A DNA stretch of 64,000 nt. It comes from JALHVH01 sp963773685. GTDB taxonomy: Bacteria; Acidobacteriota; Aminicenantia; Aminicenantales; Saccharicenantaceae. This document shows, in pieces, positions 17,809 through 27,933 of the stretch (position 1 is the stretch's first letter; every line of letters begins with the position of its first letter). The notes beneath the pieces are model-generated. The model was not told where the DNA came from and did no database searches. It was given only the letters and a program-made list of their open reading frames with translations. The stretch covers positions 1 to 64,000 of the forward strand of contig CAVZBY010000004.1 of NCBI GenBank assembly GCA_963773685.1, written 5' to 3'. The translations under genes were made by a program, and so were the position numbers.

Positions 17809-18849
17809 TCAGCGGTCGAGCCCGTTGAACAAGTTGATCAGACCTCCGGTATGCCAGAAGAGGACCCGGTCCGACGGCCGGAACATCCCTCGCCGGATGT
17901 ACGCGAAGAAAGCCGCCGAGGCCTTCGCCGTGTACACCGGGTCGAGGAGGATCCCTTCGGTCTCCGACCACAGCCGGCATGCTTCGCGGGACGCGTCGGT
18001 CGGGATCCCGTAGGCCTCTCCGGCGAACTCGTCATCGACCGTGATCCCCGTCTCGAATCCCTTCTCCTCCAGGCCGAGGATCGCGAACATGGGCCCCATC
18101 GCCCTGGCGACGTTCGCGGCGATCTCTCCGCTGGAGTCGTCGGGGCTGACACCGATGATCCGGGTCCGGGCCATGCCGAAGAGCCTCTTGCCGATCTCGA
18201 GTCCGGCCTGCGTCCCGCCGGAGGACGAGGAGACGATGATCGCGTCGAATCCGGCGTCGGGCCGCGGCACGGCCGCCGCCACGTCCTCCATCGCGGCGAC
18301 GAGCCCGAAGGATCCGAGCTCGTTCGAGGAGCCGAGCGGCACCACATAGTTGCGTTCCCCGCGACGTTCCAATGATCCGGCCAGCTCCTTGACCCGGGGC
18401 TCGCGCTCCTCCCGGCTTCCGACGAAATGGACCTCGGCCCCGCTCAGGCGGTCAAGAAGGAAGTTTCCCTGGGGATATGTCTGGTCCGCGCCGTTCAGGA
18501 CGAGGACGCACTTCAGTCCCAGCCGGCGGGCGACCATGGCCGTGATCCTGGCGTGGTTGGAGTGGGTCCCGCCCGTGGTCAGGACGGTCGTCGCGCCCTT
18601 CGCTAGCACGTCGGCCATGACGTATTCCAGCTTCCGGAGCTTGTTCCCGCCGCAGAGAAAGGGCTGATGATCGTCGCGCTTGATGTAAAGGTCCGGACAC
18701 CCGGGAACCGCGGCCCGCAGACGGACACACCGCTCGACCGGGGTCGCCGGACAGATGAGGGGGACGCGCGGAATGCGGCGGAAGGCCTCGATCGCCTCCG
18801 CCAGGGGAGGCTCAGCCGCCGTTCCCGGGAGACGGACGTCCCGGGACAT
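17809..18849 (-). CDS. D-cysteine desulfhydrase / ACC deaminase family PLP enzyme, second copy
   Basis: 346 residues, a paralogue of the product of 10715-11704. The PLP lysine is Lys70 in CGGNKLRKLEY, and SSSSGGTQAG is the phosphate loop. A longer N-terminal tail (about 14 residues) is the main difference. It should deaminate a D-amino acid or ACC-like substrate to a 2-oxoacid. Its ATG overlaps the stop of the upstream serine hydrolase (TGATG), so the two are translationally coupled. The pairing of a periplasmic D-specific-type hydrolase with a cytoplasmic D-amino-acid lyase repeats the logic of the first operon. Confidence 0.8.
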   Translation of the reverse strand: MSRDVRLPGTAAEPPLAEAIEAFRRIPRVPLICPATPVERCVRLRAAVPGCPDLYIKRDDHQPFLCGGNKLRKLEYVMADVLAKGATTVLTTGGTHSNHARITAMVARRLGLKCVLVLNGADQTYPQGNFLLDRLSGAEVHFVGSREEREPRVKELAGSLERRGERNYVVPLGSSNELGSFGLVAAMEDVAAAVPRPDAGFDAIIVSSSSGGTQAGLEIGKRLFGMARTRIIGVSPDDSSGEIAANVARAMGPMFAILGLEEKGFETGITVDDEFAGEAYGIPTDASREACRLWSETEGILLDPVYTAKASAAFFAYIRRGMFRPSDRVLFWHTGGLINLFNGLDR

Positions 18850-20078
18850 CAGTTCGCCTTCCGGAGAAGGGGAAAGACGTTCCTGAAGAGATGCTCCTTG
18901 ATGCGGACATCGAGGGCTTTTGTCTTCGGCCCCGTCGTGTTGTAGCCGACGATGTAGGCCGCTCCGGCCTCGGGCAGATAATAAAAGTGCGTGACGAACG
19001 CGTTCTGGCCGCCGCTGTGCCCGATGAACCGCTTGCCGAAATTGTCCTCGACGAAGTAGGTGAAGCCCATATGGTCCTTCCGGTTATCACCCGGATAGGC
19101 TTTTTCGAAGTCCTCGGCCGGGATATCGATCCGGGGCCCGAACATCTCCTCGAGCGTCGACCTCTTGAGAACGCCGTCATAGACCGCCTGCTTGTCCGGG
19201 TTCCCGATGAGGAAGTCCACGTACTTCACGAAATCCGTGAAAGGCGCGTTCAGCCCGCCGTTGGATACCGTGATCCCCGTGTTGACGTCGAAGATGGCCG
19301 GGGTGAGCTTCCCGGCCTCGTCCTGCCAGTAGCTGGGGGAGCGATGCTTGAGCAGGTGATAGGGGGTGGCGTCGAAATAGGAGCGATACATCTCGAGGGG
19401 CCGGAGGATATTCTTGTCCACATAGACCTCGTAGTCGTCCGTGGTCAGAAGCTCGATGATCCGGCCGAGGAAAACGATGCCCGGATTGGAATAGCTCCAT
19501 TTGCTGCCAGGCTTGAACTCGATCTCCGTGTAGGGGAACATGGCCTCGAGCTGCTCCCAGTGCAGGGGCTCGTGCGGCTGCCAGGGCTTGTCCTTCCATG
19601 GCCAGGTCGCTCCCCGGAAGCCCGCCGTGTGGGATAACAGCTGGGCGATCGTGATCTCGCTCATGTCTCCGAACGGATCGTGGACCTCGCGGAGCTCGGG
19701 AATGTACTTGATGACCGGGTCCTCCAGCTTGAGCAAGCCCCGATCCCGGAGCTGCATGATGGCGATGCCGGTGAAGGTCTTGGTGATGGATGCCCAGTGG
19801 TAGATCGTATCCTTGTCCACCGGCTGATTTTTCTCGATGTTCGCCAGGCCGTGATATTCCTCGAGGAGGATCCGGTTGCCGTGGTCGAGCATGAACGAGC
19901 TGCCGGCGATGCCGGTCTCTTTCAGGGCCTGGGCATAGAATACGGAAAAATCGGCCAGGGCCTTCTTCAAGGCCGGATCGGTCTTGGGAACGGCGGCCCC
20001 GGCCGAAGCCGCGGCGCCTAACAGCATGAGGATGACGGCGCAGGCCGTCCGCCTACCGCCCGATAGGTTGTTGTTCAT
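18849..20078 (-). CDS. Exported serine hydrolase, class C beta-lactamase family
   Basis: 409 residues from the ATG at 20078 (AAAGGAT ahead). A signal peptide ends near AGAAV. Penicillin-binding/beta-lactamase fold motifs are all present: S-I-T-K at 97-100 (nucleophile Ser97, Lys100), Y-S-N at 196-198, and HSGGQNAF in place of the K-T-G box. The family includes D-aminopeptidases, esterases and beta-lactamases, so hydrolysis of D-amino-acid peptides fits this context, but drug resistance cannot be excluded. It follows the TonB receptor gene, separated by a hairpin, and is coupled to the PLP enzyme downstream. It is closely similar to the product of 25249-26472. Confidence 0.82.
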   Translation of the reverse strand: MNNNLSGGRRTACAVILMLLGAAASAGAAVPKTDPALKKALADFSVFYAQALKETGIAGSSFMLDHGNRILLEEYHGLANIEKNQPVDKDTIYHWASITKTFTGIAIMQLRDRGLLKLEDPVIKYIPELREVHDPFGDMSEITIAQLLSHTAGFRGATWPWKDKPWQPHEPLHWEQLEAMFPYTEIEFKPGSKWSYSNPGIVFLGRIIELLTTDDYEVYVDKNILRPLEMYRSYFDATPYHLLKHRSPSYWQDEAGKLTPAIFDVNTGITVSNGGLNAPFTDFVKYVDFLIGNPDKQAVYDGVLKRSTLEEMFGPRIDIPAEDFEKAYPGDNRKDHMGFTYFVEDNFGKRFIGHSGGQNAFVTHFYYLPEAGAAYIVGYNTTGPKTKALDVRIKEHLFRNVFPLLRKAN

Positions 20079-20097
20079 GGACGTATCCTTTCTCAAA

Positions 20098-20127
20098 GGG
20101 CGCCCGCGGAAGGAGCCGCGGGCGCCC
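20098..20127 (-). terminator. Strong terminator hairpin after the TonB receptor gene
   Basis: A perfect 12-base stem, GGGCGCCCGCGG with CCGCGGGCGCCC, and a 6-base loop. On the minus strand it is followed by TTTGAGAAA. It should limit read-through from the receptor into the serine hydrolase gene. Confidence 0.65.
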
Positions 20128-20151
20128 GTGTGGTCTGCCGTGTCCGATCCC

Positions 20152-22836
20152 TTAGAAACTGAGGCCCACGCCCACCCGGAAGATCCTCGGCGGGAGGATC
20201 GCCGTGATCTTCCCATAGGTCGGGCTGTTGTAGAGCCCGCCGGTGAGGATGGCCGTGTTGGCGTTGAGGAGATTGAAAGCCTCCAAAAAGACGTTCGGCT
20301 GGAGGCGTCCCGCCTGGAATCTCTTTTCGAGACGGACGTCGATCATGTGCTGGAAGGGGGTCCTCTGTGTCCCCGGGATCTCGGCGTTGAAGGCCGAAGT
20401 GCCCTGGTTGAGCTTGACGTTGAAGGTCCGGGCATAGGGCGTCCCGGACTGGCCGATGTAGTTGATCCCCAGGATGAAGCCGTACGGGGCGTAGTAAACG
20501 CCGCTGAACTTGAGCTCGTGGGGTTTGTCCAGGTCCAGGCGGCCGCGCGTGTTGACGTACATGTTCGGGTTGTTCCAGGTCCCGCTGGACGTCATGCCGC
20601 CGCTTCCCCACGTGCCCAGGGCGACCATGCCTTCGGCCTTGCTGTAGGTGTAGGAGAGGAGGAACTGGTAATGGTTGGAGAGCCCCTTCTCGAGGATGAA
20701 TTGGAGGCCCTTGTAGTTCCGGTTGGCCTCGGAGGGGTTCGTATAGTACATCTGGCTCATCGGCGCGCCCGGCTTCCGATTATAGACCGTCAACGGGGCC
20801 TGGGTGATGGGGTTGAGGACCTCGTACGGATCGTACCAATCGGCGGTCCTCGCCAGGTCGATCGTCCCGATGAAGTTCCGGCTCTTCTTGTAGATGCCGT
20901 TGACCTTGAAGGCCAGGTTCTTCACGAGCGACATCTCGAAGCCCAGGACAAAGGTATCCGAGTAGGGGCGTTTGAGGTCCGGGTCGACGGACGATGTTGC
21001 GGCCCTGTAGACGTCGATGAGAACCGGCTCTCCCCCTAAGATGAGATAGGTGTAATAGGTTTGGGAATTGGGATTTGTCAGCCCCAGGGCCATGCTGTTC
21101 GTATAGTAGCGGCCGTAGTGGGCCTTGACAACCATCTGGCGCCCGCCGCTGGAGATGTCGTAGGCCAGGCCGATGCGGGGCTCGAGGTTGGTGAACTTGT
21201 ACTCGGTGAAGGCCGAAGGGACCATATCCTGCTTGGGGATGATGTTGCTCACCGAGTTGACGCGCAGGCCGATGTTCATGGTCAGGCGGGCGTCGAGCTT
21301 CCACGTGTCCTGGACGTAGCCGGACAGGGCTCGGAAGATGTTATTGCTCACCTTATGGGCGGGGTCGTCGACCTCCCACATATAGGGGACGCCGTAATAG
21401 GTGTAGATGAACGACGGGCCGCCCTCATAGTCGGTCTGGCTCGTGCCGTCATAACCCGATTCCCCGCGCTCGAATTCGACGCCCATCTTCAGGTCATGGT
21501 CGCCGAGGAAACCCTCCGCCCAATGCGATAGACTGACTTGGCCCTGGTAGCGGCGGCGGGTCTGCGTGTTGTGGAAGCCGGCGCTTCCGGTCATCATGCC
21601 GGTCGTCAGCTCGTAGTACATCGGCCCCGGGCCGTTCGAGTTGTATGTCGTGGCCCTGTCGACATATGCGGCCCGAGTCTCGAGCAGACTGTTCGGGCCG
21701 AGCTGGAAGTTCCAGGTGAGGTTGAAGGCCGAGGTCCACTGGAGCGAGTTCAGCGTCGATTCGGGGGTCCGGAACTGGCTGGCGAACATGTGATTGAGAT
21801 TGTCCCGGCTGTAGTTGTACATCAACGAAAGGCGGTTCTTGGCGTTGAGCTGGGCCGTGACCTTCCCGAAGCCGTAGTATTGCTTGCGGTTGATGTCGGC
21901 GTCGAATCCGGCCGTCTCGGAGTCGGTGGGCATGATGTTGCCGCTGGCGAAGAACCAGATCTTGCCCTTCATGATGGGACCGCCGAGGTTGAACGACCCT
22001 TCCCACTCCTTCTTGACGGCGTTGGTCGGGGCCGAGAGGCCCGTGCCCTTGAAGTTGTCCGTCCGCATGGACTTGTTGCGGAAATAGAGGTTGACCAGGC
22101 CGGTGAAGGCGTCGCCGCCGGACTTGGTGATGACGTTGATGACGGCCCCGGCGGAATTGCCGTACTGGGCGTCGTGCCCGGTCCCTTCGACCTGGGCTTC
22201 CTCGATGATGTCGTAGTTCCAGTAGATCATCTGGGTGCCGGCGCCGGGGTCGGTCAGGTAGGTTCCGTCGACGCTGTAATAGTTCTCGCGGGAGCCGCTC
22301 CCGAAGGCGGCCCGCTCGGGATACTTGGGGTCCGCCCCGAAATCGACGATCATGCCGGGCGTCATCTTGAAGAAGGACTCCAGATTCCTGGAGGACGGAA
22401 GCTTGGCCAGCATCTCCGTCGTGAAGTTCGTCGACAGGCGATTGCTCTCCACGTCGATGACCGGCGTTTGGGCCACGACCTGGACTTCCGCCTGGAGCGT
22501 GCTGGGGACGAGTTTGACGTCCACGGTCGACGTCAACCCGAGCCGGACGCGGATATCGCTCTGAGCGTACGGCGTGAAGGCCTGGATCTCCGCCTTGAGA
22601 GCATAAACGCCGGGATCCAGGTTCATGAACCGGTAGACGCCGCGCTCATTGGTCGTCTCGGCCATCGACCCTTGGATGAGCGCCGGGCTGCTGACGGTGA
22701 TGGCAACCCCGGGAAGGGGTTCCCCCTGGTCATCCACGACCCTGCCGGTCAGGATGCCCGTCCGGACCTGCGCGACGGCGGCGACCGACATCAGCAACAG
22801 GATCAGGACCGCGAAAACGCACTGTTTCTTATGCAT
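20152..22836 (-). CDS. TonB-dependent receptor with carboxypeptidase-regulatory domain
   Basis: 894 residues. A signal peptide (about 1-22) is followed by a carboxypeptidase-regulatory-like beta-sandwich (about 24-105; ILTGRVVDDQGEPLPG), a plug domain (about 120-240; VINVITKSGG) and a large barrel to the C-terminal phenylalanine (VGVGLSF). This Oar-like architecture imports large or peptide-like ligands through the outer membrane using TonB energy. The ligand is unknown; flanking serine hydrolase and S41 protease genes suggest peptides. Its promoter (22871-22900) carries the island's AT-rich motif. A paralogue sits at 40808-43471, again next to an S41 protease gene. Confidence 0.88.
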   Translation of the reverse strand: MHKKQCVFAVLILLLMSVAAVAQVRTGILTGRVVDDQGEPLPGVAITVSSPALIQGSMAETTNERGVYRFMNLDPGVYALKAEIQAFTPYAQSDIRVRLGLTSTVDVKLVPSTLQAEVQVVAQTPVIDVESNRLSTNFTTEMLAKLPSSRNLESFFKMTPGMIVDFGADPKYPERAAFGSGSRENYYSVDGTYLTDPGAGTQMIYWNYDIIEEAQVEGTGHDAQYGNSAGAVINVITKSGGDAFTGLVNLYFRNKSMRTDNFKGTGLSAPTNAVKKEWEGSFNLGGPIMKGKIWFFASGNIMPTDSETAGFDADINRKQYYGFGKVTAQLNAKNRLSLMYNYSRDNLNHMFASQFRTPESTLNSLQWTSAFNLTWNFQLGPNSLLETRAAYVDRATTYNSNGPGPMYYELTTGMMTGSAGFHNTQTRRRYQGQVSLSHWAEGFLGDHDLKMGVEFERGESGYDGTSQTDYEGGPSFIYTYYGVPYMWEVDDPAHKVSNNIFRALSGYVQDTWKLDARLTMNIGLRVNSVSNIIPKQDMVPSAFTEYKFTNLEPRIGLAYDISSGGRQMVVKAHYGRYYTNSMALGLTNPNSQTYYTYLILGGEPVLIDVYRAATSSVDPDLKRPYSDTFVLGFEMSLVKNLAFKVNGIYKKSRNFIGTIDLARTADWYDPYEVLNPITQAPLTVYNRKPGAPMSQMYYTNPSEANRNYKGLQFILEKGLSNHYQFLLSYTYSKAEGMVALGTWGSGGMTSSGTWNNPNMYVNTRGRLDLDKPHELKFSGVYYAPYGFILGINYIGQSGTPYARTFNVKLNQGTSAFNAEIPGTQRTPFQHMIDVRLEKRFQAGRLQPNVFLEAFNLLNANTAILTGGLYNSPTYGKITAILPPRIFRVGVGLSF

Positions 22837-22870
22837 ACCGATACCTCCTCCCTTTAAATATCTATAATAA

Positions 22871-22900
22871 TATATAAATGTAAAAACATTCGGGTGTCAA
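22871..22900 (-). promoter_or_regulatory. Promoter with AT-rich operator-like motif, TonB receptor
   Basis: Read on the minus strand: TTGACA at 22900-22895, a 17-base spacer, and TTATAT at 22877-22872. The plus strand reads TATATAAATG at 22871-22880, a one-mismatch copy of the island motif overlapping the -10. It starts just beyond the stop of the S41 protease gene. Confidence 0.6.
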
Positions 22901-22908
22901 GCAAAATC

Positions 22909-25219
22909 TCAACCTCTGGACCTGAGGAACTCGATGGCCTTTTCCAGGACCTCGTCCCGGCCGGCGCGGATGCCCTCGACGGTCGGCTCGACCCGGACGT
23001 GGGGTTGGATGCCGACCCTCTGAAGCTGGCGGCCGTCCGCGTGACGGACGTCGTGGCCGGTGAAGTTGACCGTGATGCCCCCCGGCAGGATCGTGGTCGT
23101 GACGTCGCCGTTGGCGCCGTTGGTCGGACTTCCGATGAACGTCGCGTTGGCCGCCGCCTCGAGGAACAGGCACGTATGTTCGGACTGGCTGATGGCCTCC
23201 TCGTTGATGAGGACGACGACCTTGCCCGTGTACCGCCACGGCCCTCCCGGCTCGGTCATCTGGTCGAAGGCGCATTGAGACGGCCAATCGAGGAAGACGC
23301 CGTGGGGCTCCGGACGGCGGAATTGCGCCGCCGCGACCTTCTTTTCGACCAGGCGCGGAGCGATGGCCCAGGCCGTCCCCTTGGGATAGCCGCGCATGTC
23401 CATGATCACGGCCCGGGTCCCCTTGATGGTCTCGAAGGCCTTTTCCACTTCGGCGACGGTCAGCCTGGCGAGGTCCATGTAGCCGAACCCTTCCGGCAGG
23501 ACGCCGAAGACCGGAGTCGTCCGCTCGTGGCGGTAGGTACATAACGGTCCGGGGCACTTCGACCTCACGGATCTCCTTCCGGGCGTTTTCGAAATTCAGT
23601 CTGGCCGCCGTCTTCTCCCCGCCGGCGAGAAGCGTTTGATGGACGCGCCAGGTCAGCGCCTGAGGCGTAGAGGCGGCAAAGTAGCGGCTGAGCCGTTCCC
23701 GGCGGGCGGCGATGTCCTCGCCGTCGACGGCCAGGATCACGTCTCCCGCGCGGATCTCGGGCTTCGTGCCGTCGGAATTGTCGGCGACATAGGTGACCAC
23801 GGTCCGGCCCTCGATCCATTTCACCTCGACGGCGGGGAGGTGCGTCCCGAGGTACTTCCGGAAGCCGGGGTTGTTGGAGAAGCCGTGGGTGTCCCGGATG
23901 TTCGCGACGAGCTCCATCACCTCGAGGGCGTAGTCGGTGGCGTCCGCCGCCGCCTGAAGCCTGGGGATGAACTCGTCCAGGGTCGCCTCCCAGGGCCTGT
24001 CGAGCAAGTGCTTGTAAGGGAAGAAATAGTCGATGACGTTCCAGAACCTGAACAGGGACAGGAGCCGGTATTCTTCCGAGGGGTATGTCATCTCGGCATA
24101 GGGGTTCTCTCTGAGCAACGGCGGATTGGGAGCCGCGGCCTGGGTCTTGGGCTTGTCGACGGGGGTCTTCCCCATCGCGATATCCAGGGACAGGGCGAGG
24201 GCGGGGTCCTGTCCTCCTTTCTCCCGGCTCGCCGGGGCAACGACGGCGTTTGGCGCGGACCCGACCGAGCCGTCGGGCTGGACGGTTTCCTGAACCCTGA
24301 TAAGGGCGCTCAGGCCCTCCGTCAGGGTCATGAAATGTTCTGCCCCTCCGGGCTCGAAGGCCCCGGTTGCCGCCGGGGCATCCTCTTCCCGAATGATAAC
24401 GGCGATCCCTGCCGATTGGAGGCCGCTCAATTCGGATTCCAGGCCGGTCGGCCTCCCGTTGGTCAGGAAGATCAAAGGAGCTTTCCGGTCGCCTTGGGCG
24501 CGGCCTTTGAGGGCGGGCTGCTGATCATAGACGAAACCCGAGTAATACCCGCCGCTCGATCCGCCGGTCTGGGTCGGATAGCCGGAGTACATCCTGTGAC
24601 GGGAGGACGGGAGAGGGATGTTGCCGGGAAAAAGCGAGGGAAGGCTTTGGAGGAACGCCCGGCTGAAGTAGTAGATCGAGCTCTCGTCCTGATCGGTCCG
24701 CCTGATGTCGAAGATGATGGCGTTCGCCTTCGAGGCCTGCTCGAAGAGGCCGGGAAGCCGGCTGACCTTGGCCGGGTCGGAGAATTGCCGAAGATCGGTG
24801 GCCGCGAGGAGGGCGACATCGGGCCGCGGCCAGCGGAGCGAAGGCTCATCGACGGCCGGACCCGAGCTTTCGGACTTAGTGCCGGGGGAGGACGGCGGAG
24901 TTTCCTGCCGCATCGTCCGGGTCGCGGGATCGTCGAGGAAAGAGAGGAGGTGGTCCAGGGCGGCCTGATATTCCGCCGGGGAGGATGCGGCCTTCACTCT
25001 GGGAATGGTTTGGACCAGAGCCATATCCCAATCGACGGGCTTGTAGGCGAGGTAGGGGTGAAAGTACTTGACGGCGCCCCAGAGCTTGCAGAGGCTCGCC
25101 AGCCTTTGGACACGGAGGTCGTCGGGCCGGGCGGCGACCTGGACATCAGAATAAGAAAGGACGCCGCCGAGGATGACCCAGATCAGCGCAAGGCCGATGA
25201 CATTCTTGGCTTTCATCAT
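22909..25219 (-). pseudogene. S41-family (C-terminal-processing type) exported protease, frameshifted
   Basis: About 769 residues if one base is skipped. From the ATG at 25219 (AAGGAGATTCG ahead) the frame encodes a signal peptide, a family-specific N-terminal region (LASLCKLWGAVKYFHPYLAY), an internal region and a PDZ-like segment, up to EVEVPRTVMYLP. The matching catalytic half (GFGYMDLARL, DMRGYPKG, and the serine motif ISQSEHTC) is in the +1 frame and ends at 22909. The junction lies near 23530-23560, judged from the intact paralogue at 38217-40490. Either the gene is broken or one base is wrong. If repaired it should be a periplasmic endopeptidase or tricorn-like peptidase serving the TonB receptor just downstream. 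Confidence 0.75.
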
Positions 25220-25248
25220 CGAATCTCCTTCATTCCCTTTTTGGGGGA

Positions 25249-26472
25249 TCACTTCCCGAAGAAGAGGGGCATGAGCCTGGCCTGGACGAAGTCGTTGACC
25301 CGGGCGAAGACGGATTCTCCCCGCGGGCCCCGGACCTCGGGCACCGAATTGTATGCGACGACGTAGCCGGTCTTCGACTCCGGGTGGATGAAGAAATACG
25401 AGGCGTACGCGTTCTGGCCGCCGCTGTGCCAGATGAGCCGGATCCCGCCGCGCTCCTGGATGAAGAACGTCAGCCCCATCATGGATTTCGTGTCGGAGCC
25501 CGCCTCCGCGGGCAGGGTGATCGCCGGCCGCCACATCTCCTCGAGCGAGGCCCGCTTGAGGACCCCGTCGTAGACCGCCTGCTTATTCGCGTCGCCGAGA
25601 AGGAACTGCACGTACTTGACGAAGTCGCCCACCGGGCAGCTCAGCCCCCCGTTGGAGACCGTGATCCCGGTGTTGACGTCAGGATCGGCCGGGACCGGGG
25701 TGCCGTCCTTTCCGACGGTGTAGCTCCGGGTCTTGTCCTTCCAAAGGTGATAGGGGGTGTGATCGAAATAGCTCCGGGTCATTCCCAGGGGCATGAAGAT
25801 GTTCTTGTTGATGTAGACTTCCCAGTCATCGGTGGTCAGGAGCTCGATCACCCGTCCGAGGAAGACGATCCCGGGGTTGGAATAGCTCCACTGGGTGCCC
25901 GGCTTGAACTCGATCTCGGTGTAGGGGAACATGGCGACGAGCTGGGAAAAATGAAGCGGTTCGTGGGGCTGCCAGGGCTTGTCCTTCCAGGGCCAGGTGC
26001 CGCCGCGAAACCCGGATGTGTGCGTCAGCAGGTGGCGGATCGTGATCTCGCCCATGTCGCCGTAGGGGTTATGAACCTCACGGAGCTCGGGGATGTACTT
26101 GATGATGGGGTCGTCGAGGCTCAGGAGGCCCCTGTCCCGGAGCTGCATGATGGCGATCCCGGTCAAGGTCTTGGTGATCGAAGCCCAATGGAAGAGGGAA
26201 TTCTCGTCGATCTTCCTGTTCTCTTCCACGTTGGCCAGCCCGAAGAGCTCTTCGGCAAGGACCTCGTCACCGTGGATGAAGCGGAACGAGCTGCCGACCA
26301 TCTTGTCCTTGGCCAGAGCCTCTTTGTACAGGGTCCGGAATTCGGCCATGGTGTTATCGAATTCCTTACCAGTCTTGCCGGCCATGGTCTTATCGGCCCC
26401 CACAATGGGCCCGGCGGCCATCAGCCCGCAGATGAGGAACAGGACCAGAGTCCATTTTGCCGGTTGAGTCAT
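25249..26472 (-). CDS. Exported serine hydrolase, class C beta-lactamase family, second copy
   Basis: 407 residues with a signal peptide (about 1-26). Motifs are S-I-T-K at 98-101, Y-S-N at 197-199 and HSGGQNAYASYF. It shares long blocks with the product of 18849-20078 (for example TWPWKDKPWQPHEPLH), so the two arose by duplication. The role is hydrolysis of an amide or ester, possibly of D-amino-acid peptides. It lies 12 bases after the erythromycin-esterase-like gene and 29 bases before the S41 protease gene on the same strand, so it is in an operon with both. Confidence 0.82.
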   Translation of the reverse strand: MTQPAKWTLVLFLICGLMAAGPIVGADKTMAGKTGKEFDNTMAEFRTLYKEALAKDKMVGSSFRFIHGDEVLAEELFGLANVEENRKIDENSLFHWASITKTLTGIAIMQLRDRGLLSLDDPIIKYIPELREVHNPYGDMGEITIRHLLTHTSGFRGGTWPWKDKPWQPHEPLHFSQLVAMFPYTEIEFKPGTQWSYSNPGIVFLGRVIELLTTDDWEVYINKNIFMPLGMTRSYFDHTPYHLWKDKTRSYTVGKDGTPVPADPDVNTGITVSNGGLSCPVGDFVKYVQFLLGDANKQAVYDGVLKRASLEEMWRPAITLPAEAGSDTKSMMGLTFFIQERGGIRLIWHSGGQNAYASYFFIHPESKTGYVVAYNSVPEVRGPRGESVFARVNDFVQARLMPLFFGK

Positions 26473-26484
26473 GAAGTCCTCCTT

Positions 26485-27907
26485 TCAGGATGCCGTTTTT
26501 TTTGGGCGCATGCCGGTCGGATTGGGCAGGGCCCGGGTCGTCGTCCCGAAATAGACGAGCCCGTCGTAGTTCTCATCGATCCGGGTCGGGGCGTAGAAGC
26601 TTCCCGCTTGCTTCACGGAATAGCCTGACCCGATGGATCGCATGGGCATTTCCGTCTCCAGCCATTTCGCGACCGTCGGATTCCTCGGGGCCCACTTCAC
26701 GTCGATGAGGTAGGTGGGGATGCCCGGACGGGCCAGGAACCAGTCGACGCTCCCCTCGGGCGCTTCGCCCACCGTGAATTCCGTCAGGATACAGCCCTCG
26801 CTGGAATTTCGCGCGGATTCCATGTCGCAGGACTGGAACGCCCCTTTGTTGAAGGCGAATCCGAGGGCATAATAGGCATCGCCGAAGAATTGCCTGAGAT
26901 ACGCGCCCATGGCCGGCGTCTCTCCCAGATCGCCCCGGGCGACGTGGGCGTTGTGGGCCCAGACCGCCATTTTCGTGTCCGGGCCGAGCGCCTGCATCAA
27001 TTGCCAGATGTTATCGGCCATGTAGAAGTCGCGCGAAAGCCGCGCGGCCTCGTCGGGCTTGGCCGGTGTCGCGGCGTAGCTGTTGAAGAACTGGCCGACG
27101 ACCCTGATGTGCTGCATGACGTCTTCGTACTCCCCGGCGGAGCTTCCGCGGACATAGGGGGTCCGATTGAAGGCCATGAGAGCCAGAAAGCCGTCGTACG
27201 CCGCCTTGAGCTTCGCCCTTTCTTCGGGGCCGGCCTCCCGCAGAGATTGGATGCGCTTCATATCGAGCATGGGCTCGAGGGCGGTCCGGGCCATCGGAAC
27301 GGCGCTCGGGTCCAGACGGTCGAGGTAGGCCGTGACCACGGTCATGACCCGGCCGAGGTGCTGAATGTCGTATCCCAGGAACCTGACTTTCCTGCCCTCC
27401 GTTGCCGTTGTGTTGTAATCCCGCATCCAGGCGATCATGTCGGCAACTTCATTGGTGTCCCAGGTCCAGAATCCCTGGCTGGCCAGGGCGGCCGCCGGGT
27501 CGCCCTTCCCGGTGAGCACATATTCGTTGATGTTCCAACAGGCGGGATAGCTGGCTTCGATGGCGAAAACGGTGAATCCCATTTCCTTGACCAGGAACTC
27601 CAGCATGCGATGTTTGAACTGGAAGAATTCCCTGGTTCCGTGGGTCGCTTCGCCGAGCCCCACGACCCGGACGTCCTTGAGGATGGATTTCAGCGGCCGG
27701 AGATCATCGAATCCGGCGCCCGCCCGGACGCCGGAAAGAGGGATGGCCCTTTCCCCGAGCCAACCCGTCACGGCCTTGATCTCGTCCCGGCTCCATTTCG
27801 TCGGGGATGGAGCGTGTCGGACCCGCCCCCCGGGCGGGTCCGACGACAAGCCCCGCCGCGAACATAAGAACGATCCCGTTCCGCAAGATCCTGCTGTGAT
27901 ATGTCAT
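26485..27907 (-). CDS. Erythromycin-esterase-like protein, signal peptide out of frame
   Basis: The main frame (to 27849, possible TTG start) encodes an erythromycin-esterase-family domain. VVGLGEATHGTREF carries the conserved Glu and His, and VFAIEASYPAC and WAHNAHVARGD the later ones. Upstream, the ATG at 27907 with AAAGGAG begins an excellent signal peptide (NGIVLMFAAGLVVGPARG) in the other frame. Skipping one base in the six-G run at 27831-27826 joins them into about 473 residues. I infer an exported protein interrupted by a homopolymer indel, either an error or a phase-variable tract. The family includes macrolide esterases, but many members are of unknown function and resistance is not implied. 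It lies between the oxidoreductase operon and a serine hydrolase. Confidence 0.72.
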
Positions 27908-27933
27908 GCTCATCTCCTTTCCGTTTAGGGGCC

